Of a stretch of DNA of 64,000 nt, positions 49,770-59,200 are shown piece after piece; the first letter of the stretch is position 1, and each line of letters starts with the position of its first letter. Both the position numbers and the translations under genes were made by a program. The notes below the pieces were generated by a model. That model ran no database searches, was not told the DNA's origin, and worked only from the letters and a program-made list of their open reading frames with translations. The DNA comes from Treponema sp. (lineage in GTDB: Bacteria > Spirochaetota > Spirochaetia > Treponematales > Treponemataceae), in NCBI GenBank assembly GCA_016281495.1, contig JAEEIU010000001.1, forward strand, positions 1 through 64,000. Direction: 5' to 3'.

Positions 49770-50963
49770 TCACTCGCCGGACAGTGCTATTACGGGGTCC
49801 AGTTTGGCGGCACGGGATGCGGGGCTAAAGCCGAAGAAGATTCCTACGAAGACGGAGAACACAAAGGCGATTACACAGGAGTCTGTGCTGATTACGAAAT
49901 CCAACTCACGGACATATTCCACAGCAAAGCTTAAGCCGATGCCAAGAATTATTCCTGCAATTCCACCAAGAACTGTGATGCTGGCGGATTCAATCAGGAA
50001 CTGCAGGCGGATTTTGTTGGGGCTTGCTCCAAGTGCCTTTCTGATTCCTATTTCCTGTTTGCGCTCCGTTACCGTAACAATCATGATGTTCATGATTCCG
50101 ATACCACCGACCAAGAGAGATATTGCCGCAATTGCCGCAAGAAGCATGGATACTGTTGCCGTAATCTCACTCATCTGATCAAGCATGCTCTGCATTGACA
50201 TCGTACGCACAGCCGTATCGCTTCCTGCCAACTGGGTACAATATTCTTCAACGGCATTCAGGACATCGGTGGCCTTGTCCTTGGAGACAGCCTGAACCAT
50301 TACTGTTGCCGCATTTGCATTCGGAACTATCTTCTTGGTGTAAAAGCCTCTTGTAACATAACATCCATTGGAGGCATCCTCCATACCTGAAGTCTGTGAT
50401 TTAAGGACACCTATTACCTCAAAGTTGAACGTAACAGAACTAATTACCATTATAACGTTCTTGCCGACAGCATTTCCGTTTGGGAAAAGGGAAGAGGCTA
50501 TCTCACTGCCCAGGATTATTTTCTGGGTTCCCATAACATTGTCGGTGACATCAAAGAAACGACCGCTTTCTAGCTGGAGTCCATAGGCCTGCATGTAGTC
50601 TGTCTCAACTGCGGTTGCCGAAGTCGAAGAAGATATTTCTCCGCTTGATATTGTTCCGGAAACTGTATTCTTGAACCAAACAGTCTTGATGTTAGGAACT
50701 GCTGCAAAAAGCTTTTCCCTGAAACTTTCATTAAAGGTAATTGATGAAGAGCTTCCCCTCCACATAAAACCACCCGCAGACACAGTAACCATATCCAGTC
50801 CGTTTGAGCCGAAAGTCTGTTCAATCTGAGCAGTTGAACTTTGTCCCATGCTCATGATTACGATTACGGATGCAACACCGATGATGATTCCCAAGAGTGA
50901 GAGGAAGGTACGCATTTTGTTGCGTCTGAAATTCTGAAGAGAATTAAGAAAATCTTCAAGCAT
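49770..50963 (-). CDS. MacB-like ABC transporter permease (FtsX family), 397 aa
   Basis: N-terminal helix after NFRRNKMRTFLSLLGIIIGVASVIVIMSMG, a large periplasmic MacB_PCD domain, then three C-terminal helices including MLLAAIAAISLLVGGIGIMNIMIVTVTERKQEIGIRKALGA, the FtsX signature. Here the ATPase is a separate protein. ATG 50963 follows AGGAGG and overlaps the ATPase gene by 8 nt. With the adaptor and TolC genes upstream it forms a tripartite pump for macrolide-like drugs, peptides or lipids; the substrate is unknown. Confidence 0.92.
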   Translation of the reverse strand: MLEDFLNSLQNFRRNKMRTFLSLLGIIIGVASVIVIMSMGQSSTAQIEQTFGSNGLDMVTVSAGGFMWRGSSSSITFNESFREKLFAAVPNIKTVWFKNTVSGTISSGEISSSTSATAVETDYMQAYGLQLESGRFFDVTDNVMGTQKIILGSEIASSLFPNGNAVGKNVIMVISSVTFNFEVIGVLKSQTSGMEDASNGCYVTRGFYTKKIVPNANAATVMVQAVSKDKATDVLNAVEEYCTQLAGSDTAVRTMSMQSMLDQMSEITATVSMLLAAIAAISLLVGGIGIMNIMIVTVTERKQEIGIRKALGASPNKIRLQFLIESASITVLGGIAGIILGIGLSFAVEYVRELDFVISTDSCVIAFVFSVFVGIFFGFSPASRAAKLDPVIALSGE

Positions 50964-51687
50964 TTTTTTCTTCCTCCTTTTCTTTTTCAAAACCGGCCGG
51001 TATCTGCTCGGAATCCGATTGAATCAAGCCGTCAAATATCCTGATGCAGCGTTTTGATGACGCACCTACACGAGGGTCATGGGTAACGATTACAACAGTC
51101 GTGCCTTTTTCATTTATTTCCCAGAACAAATCCATTACGTTTTTGGAAGTCTTACTGTCCAAGGCTCCAGTCGGTTCGTCTGCAAGTATTATCTTTGGTT
51201 CGGTCACAGTTGCACGAGCAATAGCAACACGCTGTTTTTGTCCACCGGAAAGTTCATGTGGCCTGTGGTTCATTCTGTCTGCAAGCCCCACTTTTTCCAG
51301 GGCGACAATGGCCTTTTCCCTGCGTTCCCTTTTTTCAAGTCCGGCATATCGCAACGGAAGCATTACGTTTTCAAGCACGGTCATGGACGAAAGCAAAAAG
51401 TACTGCTGGAATACAAAGCCTACAGTTTGATTCCTGAGTACAGCCAACTCCTTTTCGCTCATCTCTGCGGTTTCCTTACCGTTGATTTTGACTATGCCAT
51501 CCGTAGGCCGGTCAAGACATCCGATCATGTTCATGCAGGTTGATTTTCCTGAACCGGACGGTCCCATTATCGTAACGAATTCTCCCTGCTTTATGTCAAA
51601 GGATACTCCGCGCAAAGCCTGTACTTCTTCTTCCCCAACAGAATAAAAGCGCTTTACGTTCTCCATTGTAATTACTGATTCAGCCAT
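50956..51687 (-). CDS. MacB/LolD-like ABC ATP-binding protein, 243 aa
   Basis: Walker A GPSGSGKST, Q-loop GFVFQQYFLL, signature LSGGQKQRVAIARA, Walker B IILADEPTGALD and the switch His in VIVTHDPR. ATG 51687 (MAESVITMENVKRFY) with AAGGAG before it is the real start; the longer open frame is a shadow of the adaptor gene. The C-terminal tail is Lys/Glu-rich. It drives the FtsX-type permease. Confidence 0.93.
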   Translation of the reverse strand: MAESVITMENVKRFYSVGEEEVQALRGVSFDIKQGEFVTIMGPSGSGKSTCMNMIGCLDRPTDGIVKINGKETAEMSEKELAVLRNQTVGFVFQQYFLLSSMTVLENVMLPLRYAGLEKRERREKAIVALEKVGLADRMNHRPHELSGGQKQRVAIARATVTEPKIILADEPTGALDSKTSKNVMDLFWEINEKGTTVVIVTHDPRVGASSKRCIRIFDGLIQSDSEQIPAGFEKEKEEEKNA

Positions 51688-51697
51688 AGAGCACTCC

Positions 51698-52780
51698 TTA
51701 GCGGCCTGGGAATCCACCACCACTTGGCATGCCACCGCCAGAACCGCTTCTTGATCCACCTGAACCGCCTCCAAATCCACCACGCTGGAATCCAGAAGCC
51801 TGAGGAGTAGTAAGCTGCTTGAGGACTTCACCGCCCTTGAGCCCACTTTCTACCTTTACGTATTCACGGTCATACGGAGTTACCACAACATTTATTTTTT
51901 CTCCACTACTTGCCAGTTCAACATAAGCCTGTCCGTCTTCCCTTCCAACTGCATAACGGGAAACTACCAGATAGGTTTCTGTCGGTGATATTTCGATTTT
52001 TCCAGAGAAAGAGTAATTTGGCAATATTCCCTCCGGATATTCGTCAATTCTTACTGTTGCCTTTACGACCGTTGCACCACGGTTTGTAACTGATCCGATT
52101 GCAGGCCATGACACAACCGTACCGTAAACTTTTTCATCAATGGCAGAGAAAGTAAATTCAACCTTCTGACCGACAACAAGTTTGCTTACGTCTCTTTCCG
52201 CAATTTCAACTTCGGCGGTAAGATATGAAACGTCAACAATAGTTCCTACTGAATTTTTTGTTTCCAGGGCATCACCAACGGCAACATTCAAGTCTGCGAT
52301 GATTCCGTCAAACTGTGCCGTGATTTTCCTTTCCGAAACCTTTTGCAAAAGGGCTTCACGCTGTGTCTTCATCAATTCATACTGACGAGCTGATCCTGTA
52401 ATCCTTGTGGTTTCCATATCATAGTCATGGCGGGCAAGATTATATTTTTCCGTTGAGTCATCAAGCTGAAGTATTACATCACCCTTTTTAACGTGATCAC
52501 CCTGCTTTACATTGACTGCGACAACCGTTCCGCTGGAAAGGGCCTGAAGGTTCTGAGATTTAGCGGCGGACACCACACCAGAGATTTCGATTACGTTCTC
52601 ATAGGTTTCCTGGTTAACTGTATATGTCACATTCTGTGTATTTGCCTTTGACCTGATGCGACGGGTAATTACAAGGCCAACAACAATCACGGCAAGTACG
52701 ATTATAAAAATCAAAAACCGTTTGAGGTATTTATTCATCTTTTTCTTGTTTGTCTTTTTCTCTTTCTTTTCTTTATTCAT
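51698..52780 (-). CDS. HlyD/MacA-family periplasmic adaptor, 360 aa
   Basis: Basic N terminus, one membrane helix (FLIFIIVLAVIVVGLVIT), a biotinyl-lipoyl-like half (SSGTVVAVNVKQGDHVKKGDVILQLDDS), a very short alpha-hairpin, the second lipoyl half (ITAQFDGIIADLNVAVGDAL) and a barrel domain. The last 30 residues are Gly/Ser-rich (GGFGGGSGGSRSGSGGG), an unusual flexible tail. It links the inner-membrane transporter to the TolC protein. RBS GGAGGA precedes ATG 52780, which overlaps the end of the TolC gene by 8 nt. Confidence 0.9.
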   Translation of the reverse strand: MNKEKKEKKTNKKKMNKYLKRFLIFIIVLAVIVVGLVITRRIRSKANTQNVTYTVNQETYENVIEISGVVSAAKSQNLQALSSGTVVAVNVKQGDHVKKGDVILQLDDSTEKYNLARHDYDMETTRITGSARQYELMKTQREALLQKVSERKITAQFDGIIADLNVAVGDALETKNSVGTIVDVSYLTAEVEIAERDVSKLVVGQKVEFTFSAIDEKVYGTVVSWPAIGSVTNRGATVVKATVRIDEYPEGILPNYSFSGKIEISPTETYLVVSRYAVGREDGQAYVELASSGEKINVVVTPYDREYVKVESGLKGGEVLKQLTTPQASGFQRGGFGGGSGGSRSGSGGGMPSGGGFPGR

Positions 52781-54233
52781 TTTCTCCTCCTATCGCTTCC
52801 AAATCCAAATCTTCTATTTCCGGACAGAACAAAAGCTGTGTGTTGTCATTGTAGACAATCAAATCTATGGCGTTGACCAGCGACTTGATTTCATAGCTCT
52901 GCTTATTGCCAAGGTTTTTACGGTATTCGCTTTCCGTGATGATGCCCTGACGGTAATATCCCGCCATGTCTGACGCAAGCTTTGAATACATGTCATAGAA
53001 TTCCGCCACACTCTGCTTTTCCCACAAGAGGTTCTGCAGCGATGATTCCTGAGAAATGACGGTTGTGTAATAGTCTTCCTGAGCCTTGATTATTTCCATC
53101 TGTTCCTGCTGAACGTCTATCTCTTCTATCTGAGAATTAATCTTTGCCTTGCGGAATGCATTGGGATCAATCGAAACACCCATTGTCAAAACCGGAGTCC
53201 TTGAATCGGTCCCCACAGGAATGTTTGCGCCCGCACTGAGTTTTAGGCCTGTGTTGTTCCATGTAAAGTCACTGCCTACGTTTATCGTGTTGTAATCCAT
53301 GTCATTGTAGTTGAACGTCATGCCTGCGTTTGCACTTAGCGTTATTGCAGAATCGGCGCTTCGTTCAAGCTCATTGATGTATTGGGTCCACTTTGCGCTT
53401 TCGATTTTTGTGTAGCTTTCCTGGTCAAATGATTTTACATCCAGTGCCTCGACTGTTGGAATCGAAGTTGGAAGAAAATCAGACGGATCGCTGTAGTTAT
53501 ATTCAACACCACACTTTGCCGCAAAGATTTTTACCTCACGTTCAAAGTCACGTTTTTTTGACTCGGCTGTATTTTGATCGGACTTAACCTTAAGCTGTGC
53601 CGTCCTGTATTTTGTTGAGCTTGTTGAATATCCCTGTACGCGAACCTGTTCAAAAGAAAGCTGTGAGTCATAGACATCCTGCTGGGCAGTCAAAAGCTGG
53701 GACTTCATGTTGTAGAGGTTTTTCAATTCAGTATAGAAAGATTTTTCCGCAGAGATGAATCCGTTCTGAAGATTGCGTTTTGCCGTCAGGACCGAACGCT
53801 CGGATTTTAGAAGGCTGATCTCCCGTTTTTTTGAATTGTTGGAAATGATATCCGCACTCAGGGAAATCGAAGTGTTTAATACGGTGCTGTTTGAATCATT
53901 TGAATCGAACAGTACTTTGGAAGAAGCGCTTACGGAAAGATTGTTCAACTGTGGAATCGAAGCCTGGGCCTTTGGAGTAAACTGAACCGAACCGTCATCT
54001 CCGGTGGTAACTGTTATGGTCCCCGTGGAAAGCTCAAAACTGAATCCATAGTTTATGCCAGTCAGCTGGTTTTCCAAGATTGCCTTTTGGGTTTTCCCGA
54101 CAAGAGACTGCAAATCAAGGCTGTTCTTCAGATAACCGCTCAATAATCCTTCAACATTCTCAGCTCCAAAAAACGGCGTAAAAAAGCAGAATGAAAGAAT
54201 TACAACCAAAATAATAAATTTCTCTCTTTTCAT
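52773..54233 (-). CDS. TolC-family outer-membrane efflux protein, 486 aa
   Basis: Signal peptide KREKFIILVVILSFCFFTPF cleaved near FGAEN. Two repeats of long helical hairpins with barrel strands, including SLLKSERSVLTAKRNLQNGF and AGYYRQGIITESEYRKNLGN, fit outer-membrane efflux proteins. It would form the exit duct of the pump. First gene of the operon tolC-macA-macB(ATPase)-macB(permease). A -10 box ends 6 nt before its ATG, and GAGG lies between, so its leader is extremely short. Confidence 0.85.
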   Translation of the reverse strand: MKREKFIILVVILSFCFFTPFFGAENVEGLLSGYLKNSLDLQSLVGKTQKAILENQLTGINYGFSFELSTGTITVTTGDDGSVQFTPKAQASIPQLNNLSVSASSKVLFDSNDSNSTVLNTSISLSADIISNNSKKREISLLKSERSVLTAKRNLQNGFISAEKSFYTELKNLYNMKSQLLTAQQDVYDSQLSFEQVRVQGYSTSSTKYRTAQLKVKSDQNTAESKKRDFEREVKIFAAKCGVEYNYSDPSDFLPTSIPTVEALDVKSFDQESYTKIESAKWTQYINELERSADSAITLSANAGMTFNYNDMDYNTINVGSDFTWNNTGLKLSAGANIPVGTDSRTPVLTMGVSIDPNAFRKAKINSQIEEIDVQQEQMEIIKAQEDYYTTVISQESSLQNLLWEKQSVAEFYDMYSKLASDMAGYYRQGIITESEYRKNLGNKQSYEIKSLVNAIDLIVYNDNTQLLFCPEIEDLDLEAIGGENE

Positions 54234-54239
54234 GCCTCA

Positions 54240-54269
54240 AGTATAAAATTTAAAGCACATATAACACAA
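54240..54269 (-). promoter_or_regulatory. Promoter of the TolC/efflux operon with almost no leader
   Basis: Minus strand TTGTGT (54269-54264), 18-nt spacer, TATACT (54245-54240), then TGAGGC and ATG 54233. The -35 is weak. Confidence 0.5.
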
Positions 54270-54298
54270 TAGACAAGGTGTTATATAACAAATTATTA

Positions 54299-55786
54299 TC
54301 AAAATGGTAGATTTATGGAAGAAAGCAGAATTGAAGGGGTCAGCGTAAAATCAGGAGTAACTTTCCGTGACGCAAATGCATGAACAAGAGAACCCGTAAT
54401 TGCCGCATTCATGGCACAGTATTTCTGGGCAAGAAGGCCGCATATCAATCCCGCAAGCACGTCTCCGCTTCCACCCTTTGCCAGAGCCGATGTTCCATGC
54501 GGATTAAAGTACATTCTTGTTATGCCAAAAGAATCAGATACACAGATTATGACCGTGGCACCCTTTAAAAGCAGGACCACACCGGGGAAAAGAGAACAGA
54601 ATTTTTGCGCAAGTTCCACACGGTTTTTTACGACCTCCTGAACCTCATGATGCCCCAATCCAACATTTTCCAGAAGCATGGAAAACTCTTTTGGATGAGG
54701 GGTAATCACAGTAGCCGCCCCAGACTTTGACCTTGAATCAAGCAAATCCTTTATCTCTCTGTAATGGCACAAGTCCGCATCCAGAACGCATCCCACATCT
54801 CTATCCTTAAGGTAATCGAATATGCCCTTTATGTCACGTCCACGGCCAAGACCCATGCCGCATGCCACCGCCGTTGTATTCGAGGGGAATTCTGTCGCAC
54901 ACATAAGGTCGCAGGGAACCGTACATCCATCAAGCTTGCATCCGCCAACAGCATCCACCACAGTCGCAAGCCCTGCTCCAATCCTTAGGGAAGCACAGGA
55001 AGCCATAACCGCCGCTCCGCTTTTTTCTCCCGCCACTGTCACCGCATGCCCGAAAGTACCCTTGTTGACATTCTGCTTTTTACGGCACGGCAAATCCATG
55101 TCATTTTCTTCCAGCAACGAAAATTCAATCTGAGAATACTCCTCATATGAATCCTCAAACAGCTTGCGTGGCACACCCAGATCTTCAACTTGAATTTTTC
55201 CACACACATCCTTTGCAAAGTCTGAGTAAAGGCTTATTTTTTGAGCCCCCATGGTCACGGTTAAATCCGCAAGAAAAACGCTTTTTTCAAAATTGCCGTT
55301 TAAATCCAGTCCGCTTGGAATGTCACAGGCAATCCTGAACAAGTCCTTTTCGTTAACAAGATCAACAAGAGAAGAAATGTCCTGAGGCAATTCCCCATGG
55401 AAACCACTTCCAAAAATGCAGTCAACGGCAATTCCATTTTCATCAGCAGAAGAAAGGTATTCCAGGCACGAATCCCCACACACAATCTTTACACCGGCTT
55501 TTAGCGCACGTTCCGCCTGAATGGCGCACAGCTTCGATTTGGGAGGAATGCATTCAAGTACCGTGACGTTCCATATTATCCTACGGGCAAGGGCATAACC
55601 GTCGGCTCCATTGTTTCCACCGCCGCACAAAATGACTATTCCCTTCTTTTCAGACCTTTCAAGGCATTCGGCTACGGCTTTTTCCAATCCTGAGGCCGCA
55701 TTTTCCATCATCAGTTCTTCGCTCAATCCATAGAGTTCCCTGACAGCGGCATCGTGTTTTCTTGTGTCAAAAAAAATCTTCTGCAT
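54299..55786 (-). CDS. nnr: Bifunctional NAD(P)H-hydrate repair enzyme Nnr, 495 aa
   Basis: The N-terminal YjeF_N domain (epimerase) has GGGNNGADGYALARRI, FGSGFHGELP and DIPSGLDLNG. The C-terminal kinase-like domain (ADP-dependent dehydratase) has GHAVTVAGEKSGAAVMASCA, TPHPKEFSMLL and the end signature KGGSGDVLAGLICGLLAQ. It repairs damaged hydrated NADH and NADPH in the cytoplasm. Both sets of motifs are intact and the length is usual. Divergent from the gene at 55838; the two promoters overlap and neither gene has a ribosome site. Confidence 0.93.
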   Translation of the reverse strand: MQKIFFDTRKHDAAVRELYGLSEELMMENAASGLEKAVAECLERSEKKGIVILCGGGNNGADGYALARRIIWNVTVLECIPPKSKLCAIQAERALKAGVKIVCGDSCLEYLSSADENGIAVDCIFGSGFHGELPQDISSLVDLVNEKDLFRIACDIPSGLDLNGNFEKSVFLADLTVTMGAQKISLYSDFAKDVCGKIQVEDLGVPRKLFEDSYEEYSQIEFSLLEENDMDLPCRKKQNVNKGTFGHAVTVAGEKSGAAVMASCASLRIGAGLATVVDAVGGCKLDGCTVPCDLMCATEFPSNTTAVACGMGLGRGRDIKGIFDYLKDRDVGCVLDADLCHYREIKDLLDSRSKSGAATVITPHPKEFSMLLENVGLGHHEVQEVVKNRVELAQKFCSLFPGVVLLLKGATVIICVSDSFGITRMYFNPHGTSALAKGGSGDVLAGLICGLLAQKYCAMNAAITGSLVHAFASRKVTPDFTLTPSILLSSINLPF

Positions 55787-55793
55787 GACATGA

Positions 55794-55829
55794 ATTATAA
55801 TTGTATTTTACAAGAATTTGAAGTATTAT
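55794..55829. promoter_or_regulatory. Overlapping divergent promoters, both probably leaderless
   Basis: For nnr (minus): TTCAAA (55822-55817), 17 nt, TATAAT (55799-55794), 7 nt, ATG 55786. For the plus gene: TTGTAT (55801-55806), 17 nt, TATTAT (55824-55829), 8 nt, ATG 55838. The two share about 22 bp, so only one polymerase could bind at a time. Confidence 0.7.
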
Positions 55830-55837
55830 CTTTTAAT

Positions 55838-56875
55838 ATGGCAAAGGAAAACTTTTTTGGTCGCTTAAGAAAATCATTATCGTCTCCAGCAAAAAAGGCA
55901 TGGCGTTTAACCAAGTCCATTTTAAGCACAGCCCTGATTCTGGCCTGCATGAGTTTTGTCATTTTCCTTTCATGCTCCTTAAGGATTACAGGCAAATTTG
56001 GAATCATCTTTTCTTCAATCATGTGTGCAATACTCGCAATCCCCCTTACTTTAATCTGGGTGCCATACATTTCCCATAACGTCCACACACAGGAAACGGC
56101 AAAGGACGAAAAAATACGCGAACAGAAAAAGGAAATCGACGAGCTCCAGACGCAAAACGAAAAATACAAGGCCGAACAAAAATCATTCAAGGAGAAAATT
56201 CATCTTCTGGAAAACCTTACCTTCAACATAGAGACGTATCAGGACGTATTCAAGATGTGTTTCCGCGAATACAGCCAGAACGCAACCCTAAAGAACCGCG
56301 AACAGTTCAACGAAAGCGACTATACCAACGTCATAAAGAAATGGCTCGACTCTCCATCCAAAAACTACGATGAAATACTTTCCGTAATGGACTGCTGTGT
56401 TCAATATCAGAGGGGCGTGGATTTGCAGAACATCAAGATTGCAAAAATCAACGATACAACGGTCGTCATCACGGGCATTCAACCGGAATACACCACCGAA
56501 CCAAGCTTTAAGTACAAGGATTTCTTTTCCGAAGTGCGCCACGTAAAGCTGGATAAAAATTCAAACATACGCGAGATCCACATAGAAAACGACAGCGAAT
56601 ACCGCACGATTCTTGAACAAAAAAAGGAACAGTACAAGGCCGATTTTGAAGATTCATTCATCAAGGGAAAGACAGTGGATGACGATGCGGCTGAAATCAT
56701 AAAGCGAGCACAGAATTTCATCAGAATCATACTTGAGCCGATTTATCCCAATGTTGAATTTGACGACAGCCGTATTGCAAAAGATGCCCTGCCCCTGCTG
56801 GAATACCTCAAGACGGAAACAGACTTTTACAAGAGCAAGCTTTCGCCAGAGCTTCCACCCCCAGACAAGGAATGA
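55838..56875 (+). CDS. Membrane-anchored coiled-coil protein of unknown function, 345 aa
   Basis: ATG 55838 (MAKENFFGRLRK) is chosen from promoter position; upstream codons of the frame overlap the nnr promoter. Two hydrophobic helices (ILSTALILACMSFVIFLSCS; IGIIFSSIMCAILAIPLTLI-like FGIIFSSIMCAILAIPLTLI) are followed by a coiled coil (EKIREQKKEIDELQTQNEKY) and a C-terminal soluble domain with VVITGIQPEYTTEP. I think of DUF4230-type proteins, without confidence. It overlaps the next gene by ATGA. Confidence 0.7.
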   Translation: MAKENFFGRLRKSLSSPAKKAWRLTKSILSTALILACMSFVIFLSCSLRITGKFGIIFSSIMCAILAIPLTLIWVPYISHNVHTQETAKDEKIREQKKEIDELQTQNEKYKAEQKSFKEKIHLLENLTFNIETYQDVFKMCFREYSQNATLKNREQFNESDYTNVIKKWLDSPSKNYDEILSVMDCCVQYQRGVDLQNIKIAKINDTTVVITGIQPEYTTEPSFKYKDFFSEVRHVKLDKNSNIREIHIENDSEYRTILEQKKEQYKADFEDSFIKGKTVDDDAAEIIKRAQNFIRIILEPIYPNVEFDDSRIAKDALPLLEYLKTETDFYKSKLSPELPPPDKE

Positions 56876-57324
56876 CGGTCACTCAAATGGAAGACGTGTT
56901 TTATTCCGACGGCCTGGATTTTTCATGCAAACAGTGTTCTTTCTGCTGCTGCGGATTTTCCGGTGTAGTCCTGCTTTCTGAACATGACCTTGAACGGCTT
57001 GCACAATGGGCCGACGTTACTGCTGATCAGTTCACCGCGATGTACTGCCGCTGGATGGAAGACGACCAGGGCAAAAAGTACCTGTCGCTGCGTGAAAGGC
57101 AAAACAACGAATGCATTTTCTGGGACAAGGGATGTTCCGCATACGAGGCACGCCCCACCCAATGCAGGACCTACCCATTCTGGACATCAGTTCTAAAAGA
57201 CAGGGAATCATGGCAGAAAGAAAGTCAGGATTGCCCCGGCATCAACTCAGGAATCCACCACAGCAAGGAAGAAATCACGGAACAGTTGGAGCTGTACCAA
57301 TCCCGAAAGCCTATCACAAAATGA
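56872..57324 (+). CDS. YkgJ-family cysteine-cluster protein, 150 aa
   Basis: Zinc- or iron-chelating domain with FSCKQCSFCCCGFSG near the start and CIFWDKGCSAYEARPTQCRT then YPFW in the centre, the family's C-x-x-Y-x-x-R-P-x-x-C-R pattern. Its role is not established; members bind a metal cluster. Start overlaps the stop of the gene upstream (ATGA), so they are co-translated. A later in-frame ATG at 56887 is a possible alternative. Confidence 0.85.
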   Translation: MTVTQMEDVFYSDGLDFSCKQCSFCCCGFSGVVLLSEHDLERLAQWADVTADQFTAMYCRWMEDDQGKKYLSLRERQNNECIFWDKGCSAYEARPTQCRTYPFWTSVLKDRESWQKESQDCPGINSGIHHSKEEITEQLELYQSRKPITK

Positions 57325-57340
57325 ATAAATGTGCTAAAAT
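57313..57340 (+). promoter_or_regulatory. Possible leaderless promoter of pepF
   Basis: ATCACA (57313-57318), 16 nt, TAAAAT (57335-57340), then 8 nt and ATG 57349. It overlaps the end of the YkgJ gene. The -35 is 4 of 6. Confidence 0.45.
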
Positions 57341-57348
57341 ACAGCATT

Positions 57349-59196
57349 ATGGAAAACACAAACAAGATACCGCGCTGGGACGTTTCTTCAATTTATCCCG
57401 GCATTGATTCCGATGAATACAGGCAGGCCTTAAAGGATTATGAGTCTGCGATGGATGACGTTACCTCCCTTTTGGATACCGCCGATTCCCTTACAAAGAC
57501 AGCCAACGACAGTTTTGATTTTGCCACATGGCTTTCCAAATACCTGGAATGCAAGAACAAGGTCCACTATCTTTCAAGGACGCTTCATGCATTTGCATAC
57601 ATACTCTATTCAACTGACACGACAAACACCGCTTACCTGAACAACATTACCGCGGTTGAAAAAATGGGACTCAAGGTTGAACAGCAGGACATCCGATTTT
57701 CACGACTTCTTCTGGCACATCAGACTTCTCTACCCGACTTCTACAAGCGCTTTGCCGATTATTCCGAATACAAATACCTTCTTGAACAGACAATCGAAGA
57801 CACACGCCACCAGATGTCCAGTGCGGAAGAAAACCTTGCATCCGACCTTAACCTTACCGGTGGATCTGCATGGGGAATGCTGCACGAACAGATCATCTCC
57901 AATCTTGCCGACGAAAACGGAAGGACGTTCAACGAATTAAGGAACCTTGCCTACGACCCCGACCCCAAGGTACGCAAAGAGGCATGGAAAAAGGAAAAGG
58001 AACTTCTTGCACAAAACAGAATCCCATTTGCCGCCTCCCTGAACAACCTCAAGGGGCAGACCGTAACGCTTAACCGCCGCAGGAACTATGGCACGGCACT
58101 GGAACGCTCACTTAACGCAAACCGCATGAGCAAAAAGACTCTGGACGCATTGATTGGGGCACTGGAAGATTCACTTCCCATGTGGAGGAAATACTTTAAC
58201 GCAAAGGCCTCATACCTAAGGAAACATTCCCTGACTGCAAGCGAAACAGCCGGAACAGACAAAGACCCGGGTCTTGCATTTTACGACCTCTTTGCCCCGC
58301 TTTCCGCCAGTTCAGACGCTTCAGGAGAATCTCTTCTTGAAAAGAAATGGAGCTTTGAACAGGCACGCGACTATGTCCTTTCCGAATACAAATCATTCAG
58401 CGACGACATGTACGAGTTTGCAAAAAATGCCTTTGACAACAAGTGGATTGATGCCGAAGTTCGTGCGGGAAAAGTTGGAGGAGCCTATGACGAAGACTTT
58501 CCCAAGGGACACCAGAGCCGAATCCTTTCCAATTTTACAGGTGCCTTCAGTGACATAATCACGCTTGCCCATGAGCTTGGACACGCATACCACTTTAGCT
58601 GCATGAAGGGAAAACCGCCGGTATTCTACGATTACCCGATGACCCTTGCCGAAAGCGCCAGTACCTTTGCCGAAACGATTACAAAGCAGGACATGATTGC
58701 CGCATGTTCAGGAAACGACAGGCTGTGCATTTTGGATCTGGACCTGCAGGATGCAAGCCAGATTTTTGTTGACATCCTTTGCCGCTATTATTTTGAAAAT
58801 GCCGTATTCAACGAAAGGGAAAAATCAGAATTGAATGCCGATGACTTCTGCCGCCTGATGCTGGATGCCCAGGAAAAAACCTATGGCAGCGGTTTGAACG
58901 GTGAACGCCATGAATACATGTGGGCGGTTAAATCACACTATTACAGCCCGGATTTGGACTTCTACAACTTCCCCTATGCCTTTGGTCAGCTGTTCTCTGC
59001 GGCCCTTTACATGAGGTTCAAAAAAGAAGGTTCAGAATTTGCAAAGACATACAGGGAAATCCTGAGCCAGACCGGAAACTTGAGCTGTGAGGAACTTTGT
59101 GCAAAAGCGGGATTTGACATCACGACAAAGGAATTCTGGAAGGGTGGAATGGAACTTTACGAAAAAGAAGTTGAGGCTTTTTGCTCGGAAAAGTAA
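57349..59196 (+). CDS. pepF: Oligoendopeptidase F, M3B metallopeptidase, 615 aa
   Basis: Zinc site HELGHAYHF with the third ligand Glu in TLAESASTFAET, and the N-terminal lid domain with RWDVSSIYPGIDSDEYRQAL. It cleaves short peptides in the cytoplasm. Length is usual for PepF. ATG 57349 gives the expected N terminus (MENTNKIPRWD); no ribosome site precedes it. Other M3 marks: AGKVGGAYDEDFPKGHQSRI and a C-terminal FYNFPYAFGQLFSAALY. Confidence 0.92.
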   Translation: MENTNKIPRWDVSSIYPGIDSDEYRQALKDYESAMDDVTSLLDTADSLTKTANDSFDFATWLSKYLECKNKVHYLSRTLHAFAYILYSTDTTNTAYLNNITAVEKMGLKVEQQDIRFSRLLLAHQTSLPDFYKRFADYSEYKYLLEQTIEDTRHQMSSAEENLASDLNLTGGSAWGMLHEQIISNLADENGRTFNELRNLAYDPDPKVRKEAWKKEKELLAQNRIPFAASLNNLKGQTVTLNRRRNYGTALERSLNANRMSKKTLDALIGALEDSLPMWRKYFNAKASYLRKHSLTASETAGTDKDPGLAFYDLFAPLSASSDASGESLLEKKWSFEQARDYVLSEYKSFSDDMYEFAKNAFDNKWIDAEVRAGKVGGAYDEDFPKGHQSRILSNFTGAFSDIITLAHELGHAYHFSCMKGKPPVFYDYPMTLAESASTFAETITKQDMIAACSGNDRLCILDLDLQDASQIFVDILCRYYFENAVFNEREKSELNADDFCRLMLDAQEKTYGSGLNGERHEYMWAVKSHYYSPDLDFYNFPYAFGQLFSAALYMRFKKEGSEFAKTYREILSQTGNLSCEELCAKAGFDITTKEFWKGGMELYEKEVEAFCSEK

Positions 59197-59200
59197 GGCC

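Noticed and set aside
51688-51846. Longer ATP-binding protein from 51846
   Set aside because: The extra residues are a shadow of the Gly-rich adaptor tail; ATG 51687 has AAGGAG before it.
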